A stretch of DNA of 64,000 bases from Prauserella flavalba (GTDB taxonomy: Bacteria > Actinomycetota > Actinomycetes > Mycobacteriales > Pseudonocardiaceae): positions 1 through 64,000 of the forward strand of contig NZ_MASU01000019.1 of the NCBI RefSeq assembly GCF_003202235.1. Direction: 5' to 3'. Within the stretch, counting starts at the first letter, position 1. Every line of letters starts with the position of its first letter. This document shows, piece by piece, positions 53,477 to 62,584 of this stretch. A program made the translations under genes and the position numbers. The notes under the pieces were generated by a model. The model worked only from the letters and a program-made list of their open reading frames with translations. It was not told where the DNA came from and did not search any database.

Positions 53477-54355
53477 GTGACTTCGCAGGAGCGCACCGTC
53501 GCGGTGCTCGGTGCCGGGACCATGGGGTCCGGCATCGCCACCGTGACGGTGCGGGCAGGCTATCGGACCCTCATCCACGACCTCGACGACGCGCGCGTCG
53601 CCCGCGGTGTGGACACCGTGCGCGGCTTCCTCGCCAAGAGCGCGAAGCTCGGCAAGCTCACCGAGGAGCAGGCCGCGGAGGCCTCGGCCCGCGTCGAGGG
53701 CACCACGGAGCTGAAGGACCTCGCGGGTGCGGGCGTGGTGATCGAGGCGATCTTCGAGGACCTCGCCGCCAAGCGCGACCTCTTCGGCAGGCTCGACGAC
53801 ATCGTCGGCAAGGACACGCTCTTCCACACCAACACCTCGACGCTGTCGGTGACCGGCATCGCGGCGGGCTCGGCGCTGCCCGAGCGCGTCGTCGGCACGC
53901 ACTACTGCAATCCGGCACCGCTGATGAAGCTCGTCGAGGTGGCCGACGGCAGGCACACGGCGAGCTGGGCGCACGAGGCGACGATCGAGTTCCTCGCCTC
54001 CGTCGGCAAGACCACCGTGGTCACCAAGGACCGGCCGGGCTTCATCGTCAACCGCTTCCTCATTCCGTGGGAGAACAGCTGCATCCAGGCGCTGGAGAAC
54101 GGCCTGGGCACCAAGGAGTCGATCGACGCGGCCGTCACCGGTGCGCTCGGGCACCCGATGGGCCCGTTCAAGCTGCTCGACGTGGTGGGGCTCGACATCC
54201 ACCAGCAGGTGGCGACGAGGCTCTACGAGCAGCTGCGCGACCCGAAGTTCTTCCCGCCGCCCATGGTCGACCGGATGGTCGCGGCGGGCGATCTCGGCCG
54301 CAAGACCGGGCGCGGCTTCTACACCTACGACGACAACCGCCTGTTCGGTTCCTGA
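53477..54355 (+). CDS. 3-hydroxyacyl-CoA dehydrogenase
   Basis: 292 residues: NAD motif VAVLGAGTMGSGIA at the N-terminus, catalytic His-Glu in GTHYCNPAPLMKLVEV, and the substrate-side Asn in DRPGFIVNRFLIPW. It oxidises an L-3-hydroxyacyl-CoA to 3-ketoacyl-CoA. A tandem paralogue follows after 10 bases. It would act on the linear dicarboxyl-CoA released after ring opening (inference). Confidence 0.93.
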   Translation: MTSQERTVAVLGAGTMGSGIATVTVRAGYRTLIHDLDDARVARGVDTVRGFLAKSAKLGKLTEEQAAEASARVEGTTELKDLAGAGVVIEAIFEDLAAKRDLFGRLDDIVGKDTLFHTNTSTLSVTGIAAGSALPERVVGTHYCNPAPLMKLVEVADGRHTASWAHEATIEFLASVGKTTVVTKDRPGFIVNRFLIPWENSCIQALENGLGTKESIDAAVTGALGHPMGPFKLLDVVGLDIHQQVATRLYEQLRDPKFFPPPMVDRMVAAGDLGRKTGRGFYTYDDNRLFGS

Positions 54356-54365
54356 GGAGAGACCC

Positions 54366-55232
54366 ATGTCCGACATCCACAACGTGGCAGTGCTGGGCTT
54401 CGGCACGATGGGCGCCGGGATCGTGCAGGTCGTGGCGGCCTCCGGCCGGGAGGTCACCGTGCTGGAGGCCGACCAGGCCCGCGCCGACGCCGGGCTTGAC
54501 CGCCTGCGGTCCTTCCTCGACGGCGGCGTCCAGCGGGGCAAGCTCACCGAGTCCGGCCGCGACGCCGTGCTGGCGCGCGTCCACCCGGTCACCGACGTCA
54601 CCGCACTGGCCGGCAGCGACCTGGTGATCGAGGCCGTCACCGAGCGCGCCGACGTCAAACGGGAACTGCTGGGCAGGGTCGCCGCCGTGGTCGCCGAGGA
54701 CGCGCTGATCGTCACCAACACCTCGGCGCTGTCGGTGACCGACCTCGCCGGAGCCGTGTCGAACCCGGAGCGGTTCGCGGGGCTGCACTTCTTCAACCCG
54801 GCTCCGCTCATGAAGGTCGTCGAGGTGGTGCGGGCGCTGCAGAGCGGTCCGGGGGTCGTCGACCGGCTCGTGGCGTTCGTCGAGGCCATCGGCAAGGACC
54901 CGGTGGTGGTCAAGGACCGGCCGGGGTTCCTCGTCAACCACCTGCTCATGCCGTACCTCAACGACGTCATCGCCGAGTACGACGCCGAGCTCGCGAGCGC
55001 GGAGGACATCGACACCGCGATCAGGCTCGGCCTCGGCTACAAGCTGGGCCCGCTGGAGCTGCTCGACCTGATCGGGCTCGACGTGCACGAGCACGCCACG
55101 CGCAGCGCCTACGACGCGACGCTCGACCCGAGGTTCGCGCCGCCGCCGCTGCTCCAGCAGATGGTGGCCGCCGGCTACCACGGCAACAAGAACGGCCAGG
55201 GATTCCGCACGGGGAAGGGGAACGCTCAGTGA
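54366..55232 (+). CDS. 3-hydroxyacyl-CoA dehydrogenase, second copy
   Basis: 288 residues, homologous to the preceding gene: VAVLGFGTMGAGIVQVVA, GLHFFNPAPLMKVVEV and DRPGFLVNHLLMPYLND. Its active site is closer to the textbook LHFFNP form than that of its neighbour, so the two may have different chain or ring preferences. GAGGAGA precedes ATG 54366. The stop overlaps the BadI/MenB-like gene. Confidence 0.93.
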   Translation: MSDIHNVAVLGFGTMGAGIVQVVAASGREVTVLEADQARADAGLDRLRSFLDGGVQRGKLTESGRDAVLARVHPVTDVTALAGSDLVIEAVTERADVKRELLGRVAAVVAEDALIVTNTSALSVTDLAGAVSNPERFAGLHFFNPAPLMKVVEVVRALQSGPGVVDRLVAFVEAIGKDPVVVKDRPGFLVNHLLMPYLNDVIAEYDAELASAEDIDTAIRLGLGYKLGPLELLDLIGLDVHEHATRSAYDATLDPRFAPPPLLQQMVAAGYHGNKNGQGFRTGKGNAQ

Positions 55233-56008
55233 CGAGCTACACGGACATCACCGTCGACCGCGACGGCCCGGTGGTGACGATCGCGATCAACCGGCCGGAC
55301 GCGGGGAACAAGTTCCGCCACGAGACGTGCCTCGAGCTCTCCGACGCGCTCCAGCGGTTCCGGCTCGACCCCGCCCTGCGGGCCGCGGTGCTCACGGGCA
55401 CGGGCGAGAAGTTCTTCTGCATCGGCGGCGAGCACGAGGAGAGCACCTCGCTGGACCAGTCGCAGGTGCTGCCGATCATCGACGTGTACCAGGCCATCGA
55501 CACCATCCCGAAGCCGATCGTCGCGGCGGTCAACGGCTTCGCCGTGGGTGGGGGAAACGTGCTGCACACCGTGTGCGACCTCTCGATCGCGGCGGACAAC
55601 GCCGTGTTCCGCCAGGTCGGCCCGATGGTCGGCAGCTTCGACGCCGGGTACGGCAGCTGGTACCTCGAGGACACGATCGGCCGCAAGCGCGCCAAGGAGA
55701 TGTGGTACCTCAACCGCAAGTACTCCGCCAAGGAAGCGCTGGAGATGGGACTGGTCAACGAGGTCGTCCCGGCCGCGCAGCTGCGCGAGCGGGCGGCCGA
55801 GGTGGCACGCGAGCTGACCACCCGCAGCCCGCTGGCGCTCGGCGGCCTCAAGGCCGCGTTCTCCGGCAAGCACAACGGCGTCTCCGGCCAGGCGCGCATG
55901 GCGCACGACCAGCTGCTGAGCGTCTACCTCACCACGCAGGAGGCCCACGAGGTGAGCGCGTCGTTCGCCGAGCGCCGCAAGCCCGACCCCGACAGGTTCT
56001 GGAAATGA
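55229..56008 (+). CDS. MenB/BadI-type crotonase (candidate ring-opening 2-ketocycloalkanecarboxyl-CoA hydrolase)
   Basis: 259 residues. The run VGGGNVLHTVCDLSIAADNA, QVGPMVGSFDAGYGSWYLED, and AKEMWYLNRKYSAKEALEMGLVNEVVP is that of the DHNA-CoA synthase (MenB) branch of crotonases, which also holds BadI, the hydrolase that opens 2-ketocyclohexanecarboxyl-CoA to pimelyl-CoA. No other menaquinone gene is near, and the neighbours are catabolic, so a BadI-like ring-opening role is more likely than MenB. The end KPDPDRFW also matches the branch. Confidence 0.82.
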   Translation: MTSYTDITVDRDGPVVTIAINRPDAGNKFRHETCLELSDALQRFRLDPALRAAVLTGTGEKFFCIGGEHEESTSLDQSQVLPIIDVYQAIDTIPKPIVAAVNGFAVGGGNVLHTVCDLSIAADNAVFRQVGPMVGSFDAGYGSWYLEDTIGRKRAKEMWYLNRKYSAKEALEMGLVNEVVPAAQLRERAAEVARELTTRSPLALGGLKAAFSGKHNGVSGQARMAHDQLLSVYLTTQEAHEVSASFAERRKPDPDRFWK

Positions 56009-56961
56009 GCCCGGCCCACTCGGAGGAACAGGCCGACCTGGTCGCGATGCTCGACGCGCTGATGTCCGATGTGGACACATCGGTCGGTGACGACCGGCCC
56101 GCCGAGGTCGCCGCGCTGCGGCGGCAACTCGCCGGGCTCGGCGTGTGGACGCTCGGGGTCGCCGAGGAACTGGGCGGGGGAGGGGCCGACGACGTGCTCG
56201 CGGCCACCGCCTTCGCCCGGCTCGGCCGGTGGCACGCCGCACTCGGCTGGGCCGCCGTGCAGGCGCACGCCGCGGCGGAACTGCTGGTCGGGAATCCGGA
56301 GCTGCGGGCCCGCGTCCACACCGGGGAGATCGCCATCGCGGTCACCGAGGGCGCGCGCGTGGACGCCGCGGGGGAGACCCCGCACGTCGTCGTGCTCACC
56401 GGTGATGGAGCACGCCTGTACGAACCGGACTCGCTGACCTACCGGCCCCTGCGCCGCACCGGTCTCGACGGTGCGCTCACCCGCTCCGTCGAGCTCGTGG
56501 GCGCGGGCAGGGCGCTGGACGGTGACGTCGCCGGGGCCAGGGTGCGCCTGTGGCTCGGCGCCGCGGCGGTCGCGGCCGGGATCGCCGACGCCGCCGCCGG
56601 GGCCGCGCTCGGCTACAGCGCCACGCGGCAGCAGTTCGGCGGCCCGCTCACCGCGTTGCCCACCGTCAGGGACTCGCTGTTCGCCTCGTCCGGCGCGGCC
56701 GCGGTGCTGCTGCGGCAGGTGTGCCAGGGCACCCCCGCGACGCCGTGGCAGGCCGCGGCCGTGCTGGACACCGCGTGCGAGTCGGCGGTCGACGCCGCCG
56801 CGAGGGCGGTGCAGTCCCACGGTGGCTACGGCTACCTCACCGAGTACCCCGTCGAGCGGCTCCTGCGCGACGCGGTGTCGCTGCGGGCGGCGACCGACAC
56901 CGCGTCGGCACGCCGGGCCGGAGCCCTCGACCTCGCCGGTTCCGCGAAAGGACAAGCATGA
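56005..56961 (+). CDS. reduced acyl-CoA dehydrogenase-like protein (possible non-catalytic partner subunit)
   Basis: 318 residues, shorter than the ~380-400 of the family. C-terminal helices are recognisable (ALGYSATRQQFGGPLTALPTVRD, AVQSHGGYGYLTEYPVERLLRDA), but the sequence ends without the YEGT-type catalytic segment, and the middle beta domain is reduced. Such subunits occur in heteromeric dehydrogenases of actinobacterial steroid degradation (for example FadE26-FadE27 types). The most likely partner is the protein from 51471. It overlaps both neighbours by four bases. Confidence 0.78.
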   Translation: MSPAHSEEQADLVAMLDALMSDVDTSVGDDRPAEVAALRRQLAGLGVWTLGVAEELGGGGADDVLAATAFARLGRWHAALGWAAVQAHAAAELLVGNPELRARVHTGEIAIAVTEGARVDAAGETPHVVVLTGDGARLYEPDSLTYRPLRRTGLDGALTRSVELVGAGRALDGDVAGARVRLWLGAAAVAAGIADAAAGAALGYSATRQQFGGPLTALPTVRDSLFASSGAAAVLLRQVCQGTPATPWQAAAVLDTACESAVDAAARAVQSHGGYGYLTEYPVERLLRDAVSLRAATDTASARRAGALDLAGSAKGQA

Positions 56962-58625
56962 GCTCCTCACTCGCCGAGCTGCTGGGCGGCCAGCACACAC
57001 CGCTCACCGACGCCGACGCCGAGGCGTTCCGCGCCGCCGGCTTGTGGCAGAACCGCACCCTGCGCTCCGTCCTCACCGACGTCGCCGACCGGTACCCCGA
57101 GCGCACCGCGCTCGTCGGGTACCGCACCGGCAAGCCCGTGGCGCGGCAGAGCTACCGCGAGCTGGACGCGGCCGCGCACCACGCCGCGGCCGCGCTCGCG
57201 AGCCTCGGCGTCGGCCGCGGTGACGCGGTGGTGCTGATGCTGCCGAACTGGATCGAGTACGCCGCACTGTTGTTCGGCATCAACGAACTCGGCGCGATCT
57301 ACGCCGGGATCCCCGTGTCCTACGGCGAGCGGCAGGCGGCGGCGATCCTGCGGCGCAGCAAGGCGAAAGTACTCGTGATTCCCCGGTCGTGGCGCAGCAC
57401 CGACCACCTCGGGCTCTCCCGCACGCTGCGCGCCGAGCTGCCGCACCTGGAGACCGTGGTGGTCCTCGACGACGACCCCGCCGGCCTCGGGGACGGCGAG
57501 GTGCTCTGGTCGTCGCTCGCCGAGGTCGAGTCTCGCGAGATCGAACCGCCGGACCCCGGCGAGATCTGCTACCTCGGCTTCACCTCGGGCACCACGGGAG
57601 AGCCCAAGGGCGCGATGCACAACCACGACACGCTGCTGCACGACGCGCAGGCCCTTGCCGACCACCTCGGGCACTCGACGTTCGGCGACCCGATGGTGCA
57701 GCTCGTCGCCTCGCCGGTCGGCCACCACACCGGCTTCATGTGGGGCGTGCTGTTCACCGTCCACCTCGCGGGCACCGGCGTGCACGTCGACCGGTGGGAC
57801 CCGACGTGGGGCGCCGAGGTGATCCGCGAGGAACGCATCACCGCGTTCTTCGGCGCCCCGACGTTCCTCCAGGACATGATGCGCACCGACCTCGTGGGCG
57901 ACCCCGACTGCCCGCTGGAATGCCTCGTGATCGCGGGCTCGCCCGTGCCGAGGACGCTCCCGGCCAAGGCGGGCGCGGCGTTCGGCGCCTACATCGCCCC
58001 GGCCTGGGGGATGACGGAATGCGGGATCACGATCTCCTGCACTCCCAAGGAACCCGACGCCATCCAGCTCACCGACGGCTCGGTGTTCGCGGGCTCGGCG
58101 GCTCGGGTGGTGGACGCGCAGGGCAAGGACGTACCACCGGGTGTGACCGGTGAACTGCTGGTGAAGGGCCCCAGCATGACGCTCGGCTACTACGACCGTC
58201 CGGATGCGACGGACGCGGCGTTCCTTCCCGGACTGTGGTTCAGGACAGGCGACACCGCGAGCCTCGACGAGCACGGCTGGCTCTCGCTGCGCGGGCGGAG
58301 CAAGGACATCATCATCCGCGGCGGGGAGAACATCCCGGTCACGGACGTCGAGACGCTGCTCTTCGACCACCCCGACGTGCTCAACGCGGCGGTGGTGGCC
58401 TACCCCGACGAGCGGCTCGGTGAGCGGGCGTGCGCGGTGCTCGTGTTGCGCGAGGGCGCGACGCTGGACCTGCCGGGGCTGTGCGACCACCTGCTCGCGC
58501 AGGGACTGTCGAAGCACTATCTGCCGGAACGGCTCGTGCTGCTCGACGAGCTGCCGGTGACGCAGAGCGGCAAGATCCAGAAGTTCAAGCTCCGGGAGCT
58601 CGTCACCTCGGCGAGCGGGGACTGA
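56958..58625 (+). CDS. acyl-CoA synthetase (candidate alicyclic acid-CoA ligase, AliA-like)
   Basis: 555 residues: LGFTSGTTGEPKGAMHNHDTLLHDA, AWGMTECGI, GLWFRTGDTASLDEHGWLSLRGRSKDIIIRGGENIPVTDVETLL and the C-terminal Lys motif TQSGKIQKFK. The GEPKGxMHxH form is one I associate with cyclohexanecarboxylate-CoA ligase and short/medium-chain ligases. It would commit the imported acid to the pathway encoded around it. ATG 56958 overlaps the preceding stop. Confidence 0.88.
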   Translation: MSSSLAELLGGQHTPLTDADAEAFRAAGLWQNRTLRSVLTDVADRYPERTALVGYRTGKPVARQSYRELDAAAHHAAAALASLGVGRGDAVVLMLPNWIEYAALLFGINELGAIYAGIPVSYGERQAAAILRRSKAKVLVIPRSWRSTDHLGLSRTLRAELPHLETVVVLDDDPAGLGDGEVLWSSLAEVESREIEPPDPGEICYLGFTSGTTGEPKGAMHNHDTLLHDAQALADHLGHSTFGDPMVQLVASPVGHHTGFMWGVLFTVHLAGTGVHVDRWDPTWGAEVIREERITAFFGAPTFLQDMMRTDLVGDPDCPLECLVIAGSPVPRTLPAKAGAAFGAYIAPAWGMTECGITISCTPKEPDAIQLTDGSVFAGSAARVVDAQGKDVPPGVTGELLVKGPSMTLGYYDRPDATDAAFLPGLWFRTGDTASLDEHGWLSLRGRSKDIIIRGGENIPVTDVETLLFDHPDVLNAAVVAYPDERLGERACAVLVLREGATLDLPGLCDHLLAQGLSKHYLPERLVLLDELPVTQSGKIQKFKLRELVTSASGD

Positions 58626-58635
58626 GGGGCACGAC

Positions 58636-59778
58636 ATGACAACGACCGCCGACCGGCGGCCGCTCGCCGGCGTGCGCGTGCTCGACCTCTCGACGCTGCT
58701 GCCGGGGCCGCTCGGCACGCTCCTGCTCGCGGAGGCCGGTGCCGACGTGATCAAGATCGAGCGGCCCGGCCCGGGTGACGAGATGCGTTCCTACCAGCCG
58801 AAACTCGGTGAGGCGAGCGCGAACTACGCCGTGCTCAACCGCGGCAAGCGGGCGTTCGCCGCGGACCTCAAGGACCCGGCCGACCGTGACCGCGTGCTCG
58901 CGCTCGCGGCCCGCGCCGACGTGGTGATGGAGCAGTTCCGGCCGGGCGTGGCCGAGCGCCTCGGCCTCGGCTACGACCAGGTCCGCGCGCTGAACCCGGG
59001 CGTCGTCTACTGCTCGATCACCGGGTACGGCCAGCGCGGCCCCCACGCGGCCAGGGCAGGGCACGACCTGAACTACCTGGCCGAGTCCGGGCTCCTCGGC
59101 GTGGTCACCGACGGCACGGGCGCGCCGCAGCTGCCCGTGTCCGTCCTCGCCGACATCGCGGGCGGCACCTACCCTGCGGTGGTGAACATCCTGCTCGCCC
59201 TGCGGCAGCGGGACCTCACCGGCGAGGGTTCGCACCTCGACGTCTCGATGGCGCACAACCTCCAGGTGCTCGCCTACGGCTACTTCGCGACCCACCAGGG
59301 CAGCGGACGCTGGCCGGAGCCGAGCGCCGAACTGCTCACCGGAGGCAGCCCGCGCTACCACGTCTACTCCACTTCGGACGGACGACACGTCGCCGTCGCG
59401 GCCTTGGAGCAGAAGTTCTGGGACCGCCTGGTGGAGCTCATCGACCTGCCGCCGCGCTTCGCCGCCGACGAGGGGCAGGAGCGGGCCGTGATCGACGCTG
59501 TCGCCGAGCGCATCGGTGCCCACCCCGCCGAGCACTGGCGCAAGGTGTTCGACGGCGAGGACGTCTGCACCACCGTGGTCGCGACGTTCGACGAGGCGGT
59601 CGAGGCCGGGCTGGTGGAGCCGGACCGGCCCGAGCGGCTCACCGGGCCCGGCTTCGACGTCGGCACCCTGCGCAGTCCGGTCGATCCGGCGTTGCGTGGC
59701 GAACCATGCGCGCTCGGCTATCCCGCGCTGGAACCGCTGCCCACCGAGGCCGGGCGGCTCTGGTCAACCGAATCCTGA
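58636..59778 (+). CDS. CoA-transferase III family protein with racemase-like His-Asp pair
   Basis: 380 residues: LAGVRVLDLSTLLPGPLGTLLLAEAGADVIKIE and VLNRGKRAFAADL. It has GHDLNYLAESG and, 30 residues after that His, the Asp of VLADIAGG, the spacing of the AMACR/MCR pair. It could be an alpha-substituted acyl-CoA racemase rather than a transferase; many genomes label such proteins CaiB/BaiF. It begins 10 bases after the ligase gene, and its stop precedes the last operon gene by 11 bases. Confidence 0.82.
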   Translation: MTTTADRRPLAGVRVLDLSTLLPGPLGTLLLAEAGADVIKIERPGPGDEMRSYQPKLGEASANYAVLNRGKRAFAADLKDPADRDRVLALAARADVVMEQFRPGVAERLGLGYDQVRALNPGVVYCSITGYGQRGPHAARAGHDLNYLAESGLLGVVTDGTGAPQLPVSVLADIAGGTYPAVVNILLALRQRDLTGEGSHLDVSMAHNLQVLAYGYFATHQGSGRWPEPSAELLTGGSPRYHVYSTSDGRHVAVAALEQKFWDRLVELIDLPPRFAADEGQERAVIDAVAERIGAHPAEHWRKVFDGEDVCTTVVATFDEAVEAGLVEPDRPERLTGPGFDVGTLRSPVDPALRGEPCALGYPALEPLPTEAGRLWSTES

Positions 59779-59789
59779 AAGGACAGTCC

Positions 59790-60773
59790 GTGCGCGCAGT
59801 ACAGGTCACCGAGTTCGGCCCGCCGAGCGGCCTCACCGTCGCCGAGGTACCCGATCCCGAGCCGGGGCCAGGAGAGGTCGTCGTCGAGGTCGCGGCCGCC
59901 GGGGTCAACTTCCCCGACATCCTCGTGGTCGAGGGCACGTACCAGAACCTGCCGGAGCGGCCGTTCAGCCCCGGCAAGGAGGCGGCGGGCACCGTTGTCG
60001 CGGTCGGCGAGGGGGTCGAGCGGCTGACCGTGGGGCAGCGGGTGCTCACGCTCGTCGAGTACGGGGCTTTCACCGAGCGGTTGCTCGTGCCCGAGGAACT
60101 GGTGGTGGAGATCCCGGACGCGATCTCGTTCGAGGAGGCCGCCGCGTTCGGCCTCGTCTACAGCACTGCCCACTTCGGGCTGGTGCGCAGAGCGCGGCTG
60201 CGGGCCGGGGAGTGGGTGCTCGTCACCGGGGCGGGCGGCGGTGTCGGTTCGGCCGGTGTGCAGCTCGCGAAGGCGCTCGGCGCGAGGGTGATCGCGCTCG
60301 CCCGCGACGAGGAGCGCGCGGAGCTGGCTCGGGCCCAGGGCGCCGACGTCGCGCTGATCTCCGACGTCACGACACTGCGGGACGATTTGCTGCGCGTGAC
60401 CGACGGCCACGGCGTGGACGTCACGCTGGAGATGGTCGGCGGTGACGTCTTCAGCCAGATCGTGCGGGCCACCGCGTGGGAGGGTCGCGTGGTGATCGTC
60501 GGCTTCGCGGCCGGAACGCAGAACCCGATCAAGCCGGGGCACCTGCTGGTGAAGAACATCGCGGTGCTGGGCCTGCAGAGCAGCGACTACCGCGACCGCA
60601 CGCCGGCGCTCATGCGCTCGACGATGGAGGAGATGCTCCAGCTCTACGTCGAAGGCAGGCTCACGATCCCGGTCGACGCGGTGTTCCCGCTGAGCAAGAC
60701 CGGCGACGCGCTCCAGGCGGTCAAGGACGGCGGGATCAAGGGCAAGCTCGTGATCGTCCCCGAGCGGTCGTGA
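59790..60773 (+). CDS. zinc-independent quinone-oxidoreductase-like MDR protein
   Basis: 327 residues: GVNFPDILVVEGTYQNLPERPFSPGKEAAG at the catalytic domain start and NAD(P) motif VTGAGGGVGSAGVQLAKALGA. No zinc-binding Cys cluster, so it is in the NADPH:quinone oxidoreductase/enoyl reductase branch. It may reduce an enoyl-CoA or an enone intermediate. I start at GTG 59790, with AAAGGA upstream; the earlier in-frame codons lie inside the previous gene. Last gene of the operon; a hairpin follows. Confidence 0.88.
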   Translation: MRAVQVTEFGPPSGLTVAEVPDPEPGPGEVVVEVAAAGVNFPDILVVEGTYQNLPERPFSPGKEAAGTVVAVGEGVERLTVGQRVLTLVEYGAFTERLLVPEELVVEIPDAISFEEAAAFGLVYSTAHFGLVRRARLRAGEWVLVTGAGGGVGSAGVQLAKALGARVIALARDEERAELARAQGADVALISDVTTLRDDLLRVTDGHGVDVTLEMVGGDVFSQIVRATAWEGRVVIVGFAAGTQNPIKPGHLLVKNIAVLGLQSSDYRDRTPALMRSTMEEMLQLYVEGRLTIPVDAVFPLSKTGDALQAVKDGGIKGKLVIVPERS

Positions 60774-60815
60774 CGCGGCGCGCCGGGGGATCGCGGAGAC
60801 GGGACACGTAGCGAG

Positions 60816-60859
60816 TGGGTGGGTTGCCCGGACCTCCCCGTCCCGTGACAACCCACCCA
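60816..60859 (+). terminator. hairpin ending the ring-opening operon
   Basis: TGGGTGGGTTG pairs with CAACCCACCCA over 11 bp around a 22-base loop, inside which CCCGTCCCG can form an alternative pairing with upstream CGGGAC. It lies 42 bases after the last stop, between convergent genes. Confidence 0.6.
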
Positions 60860-60907
60860 GCCCGTTGAACCGAAGAAGGAATGTGTGTGCGACGCTACCG
60901 GTTCTCG

Positions 60908-61165
60908 CTACGCCGGGACGGAGCCCAGCGCACCCTGCACGATCGACGGGATCGCACCGGCCCAGGCCGAGCTGACCGCGCCGAACACTCCCGCGCCGAG
61001 GTGCGTACCGGACTCGTTCCAGGCGTTGACGTAGTCGGCGCCGGTCGGGTTGGACGGAACCTCGGGCGGCGTCACCAGGTCGGCCGAAGCCACTCCGCCA
61101 CCAAGCCCCAGCGCGGCCACGCCGATCACGGCGGCGGTAGCGGTGCGGGCAAGGGTCTTACGCAT
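60908..61165 (-). CDS. small exported protein of unknown function
   Basis: 85 residues with a clear Sec signal peptide: MRKTLARTATAAVIGVAALGLGGGVASA, cleavage expected after ASA. The ~57-residue mature part (start DLVTPPEVPSNPTGADYVNAWN) contains no Cys and ends AGAIPSIVQGALGSVPA. GAGGAGA stands before ATG 61165. Mycolate-type actinobacteria secrete many such small proteins; I do not recognise the family. Convergent with the large operon. Confidence 0.7.
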   Translation of the reverse strand: MRKTLARTATAAVIGVAALGLGGGVASADLVTPPEVPSNPTGADYVNAWNESGTHLGAGVFGAVSSAWAGAIPSIVQGALGSVPA

Positions 61166-61639
61166 GTAGGTCTCCTCAGTGATTCTTCGTTTCCTGATCG
61201 GCATCCCGGTCGTCTCCGACCGCGTGATGCCTCGGTGGACAACGCAGAAGCCCGGCGTTCTGGCCGCGCCTCGCACTGTCGCATGTATAGGTTCAGACAA
61301 CATGGTGGAGCTCGCAAGATCAACTCGGCATAGTCAACCGGTTGATCTCCCTCAGTCGTCGGACATGGCACCCACCGGGCACGGAGAATGCGACTCGTCA
61401 TCCGGTTCGGGTAGCTGGAGCGGGTGAGAACGCCATTTTCGCTGCCGGCGCGGCGACTATTAGTGATCAACTTTCGGCTGGCGCGGGGCGTTGCCCGGTC
61501 GCCCGGGCGAGTGAAATCGCCTTCGGCCAATGAGAACCGAGCCGTGACGACGGCGCGTTGGACCCCAGGACGAGGGATCGGACACAGTGGACGCGAAGCT
61601 CCGGCTGGAAGCGCCGGGCGGACGAGAGCGGCGTCGGGT
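61166..61639. other. intergenic region, no gene identified
   Basis: 474 bases between the small exported gene and the SDR stop. It contains the promoter of the exported gene and a GATCAAC/GTTGATC inverted repeat (about 61318-61347). Short open frames on both strands lack ribosome sites and recognisable motifs. Confidence 0.5.
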
Positions 61640-62584
61640 TCACACCGTCGGGAAATGGCAGCCGACGAGATCCTCGGAGACTTTCCAGATTCGGCGCGCG
61701 TCGTCTTCACTGCGCAGGCGTGAGTACAGCTTCTGTTCGGCCGGCGGGCCGGACAGGTGACCGAGGCCGCTGGGGCCGTAAAGACGGCCGCCTTCGGCGC
61801 TGGGCGAGGTCGCGGCATAGAGCGCGGGCAGCAGTGCCGACCCCACCGTCCCGAACAGGATGCCGCGCGCGGACAGCGCGCGGATGAACCGACCGAGTGT
61901 CGTGTCGCGGCTGCGGCCGACCTCCGGGCGCGCGGCGAGAAGGTTCGTGGGCGTCACCCCGGGATGGGAAAGGTTGCTCGTGATGCCCCAGCCGCCGTCG
62001 CGGCTGCGCCGCTCGAGCTCGAGACCGAACAGGCCGAACGCGATCTTCGACTGGCTGTAGGCCCCGTTGCCGTTGTACTTCCGTTCCCACTGGAGATCGT
62101 CCCAGTTGATGGAGTGCTGGTTGGCGGCGATGCTGATCTGCGAGGTCACCCGGGCCTTCCCCGCGCGCAGGAGCGGAAGAAGCCGGGCAACCAGGGCGAA
62201 ATGCCCGAGATGGTTGGTGCCGAACTGCAGCTCGAAACCGTCCTTTGTGGTCTGCCGGTCGGGCGGCGTCATGACTCCGGCGTTGTTCACCAGGAGGTGG
62301 ATCGGCCGCCCCTCCTCGGTCAGCTGATCGGCCACCGCGGCGACGGACGCCAGCGAGGACAGATCCAGCTCCCGCAGGGAGAGCTCGGCACCGGGGTGCT
62401 GCCGGCGGATCGTCGCGAGCGCGGCCTCGCCCTTGCGGGGGTTGCGGACCGGCATGACGACCTCCGCGCCCGCCGCGGCGAGCCGGGTCGCGAGGCCGAG
62501 GCCGACGCCGTCACTCGCTCCGGTGACCACCGCGAGCTTGCCGGTGAGATCGGGAACCGGGATGTCCGGCGTGGTCTTCGCCAT
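61640..62584 (-). CDS. short-chain dehydrogenase (retinol-dehydrogenase/WWOX-like SDR)
   Basis: 314 residues: [52 protein letters not shown] and a YSQSK active site (YxxxK). The Ser normally in SSxAH appears as TSQISIAAN. The C-terminus [17 protein letters not shown]...[13 protein letters not shown] is typical of the subgroup and shows what the pseudogene at 13108 once encoded. GGAGGAA precedes ATG 62584. It follows the DUF2236 gene on the same strand, probably as one operon. Confidence 0.9.
   Translation of the reverse strand: MAKTTPDIPVPDLTGKLAVVTGASDGVGLGLATRLAAAGAEVVMPVRNPRKGEAALATIRRQHPGAELSLRELDLSSLASVAAVADQLTEEGRPIHLLVNNAGVMTPPDRQTTKDGFELQFGTNHLGHFALVARLLPLLRAGKARVTSQISIAANQHSINWDDLQWERKYNGNGAYSQSKIAFGLFGLELERRSRDGGWGITSNLSHPGVTPTNLLAARPEVGRSRDTTLGRFIRALSARGILFGTVGSALLPALYAATSPSAEGGRLYGPSGLGHLSGPPAEQKLYSRLRSEDDARRIWKVSEDLVGCHFPTV

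Noticed and set aside
55229-56008. A menaquinone biosynthesis gene (menB) proper
   Set aside because: No other men gene is in the window, and the gene overlaps beta-oxidation genes on both sides; BadI-like function fits better, though not proven.
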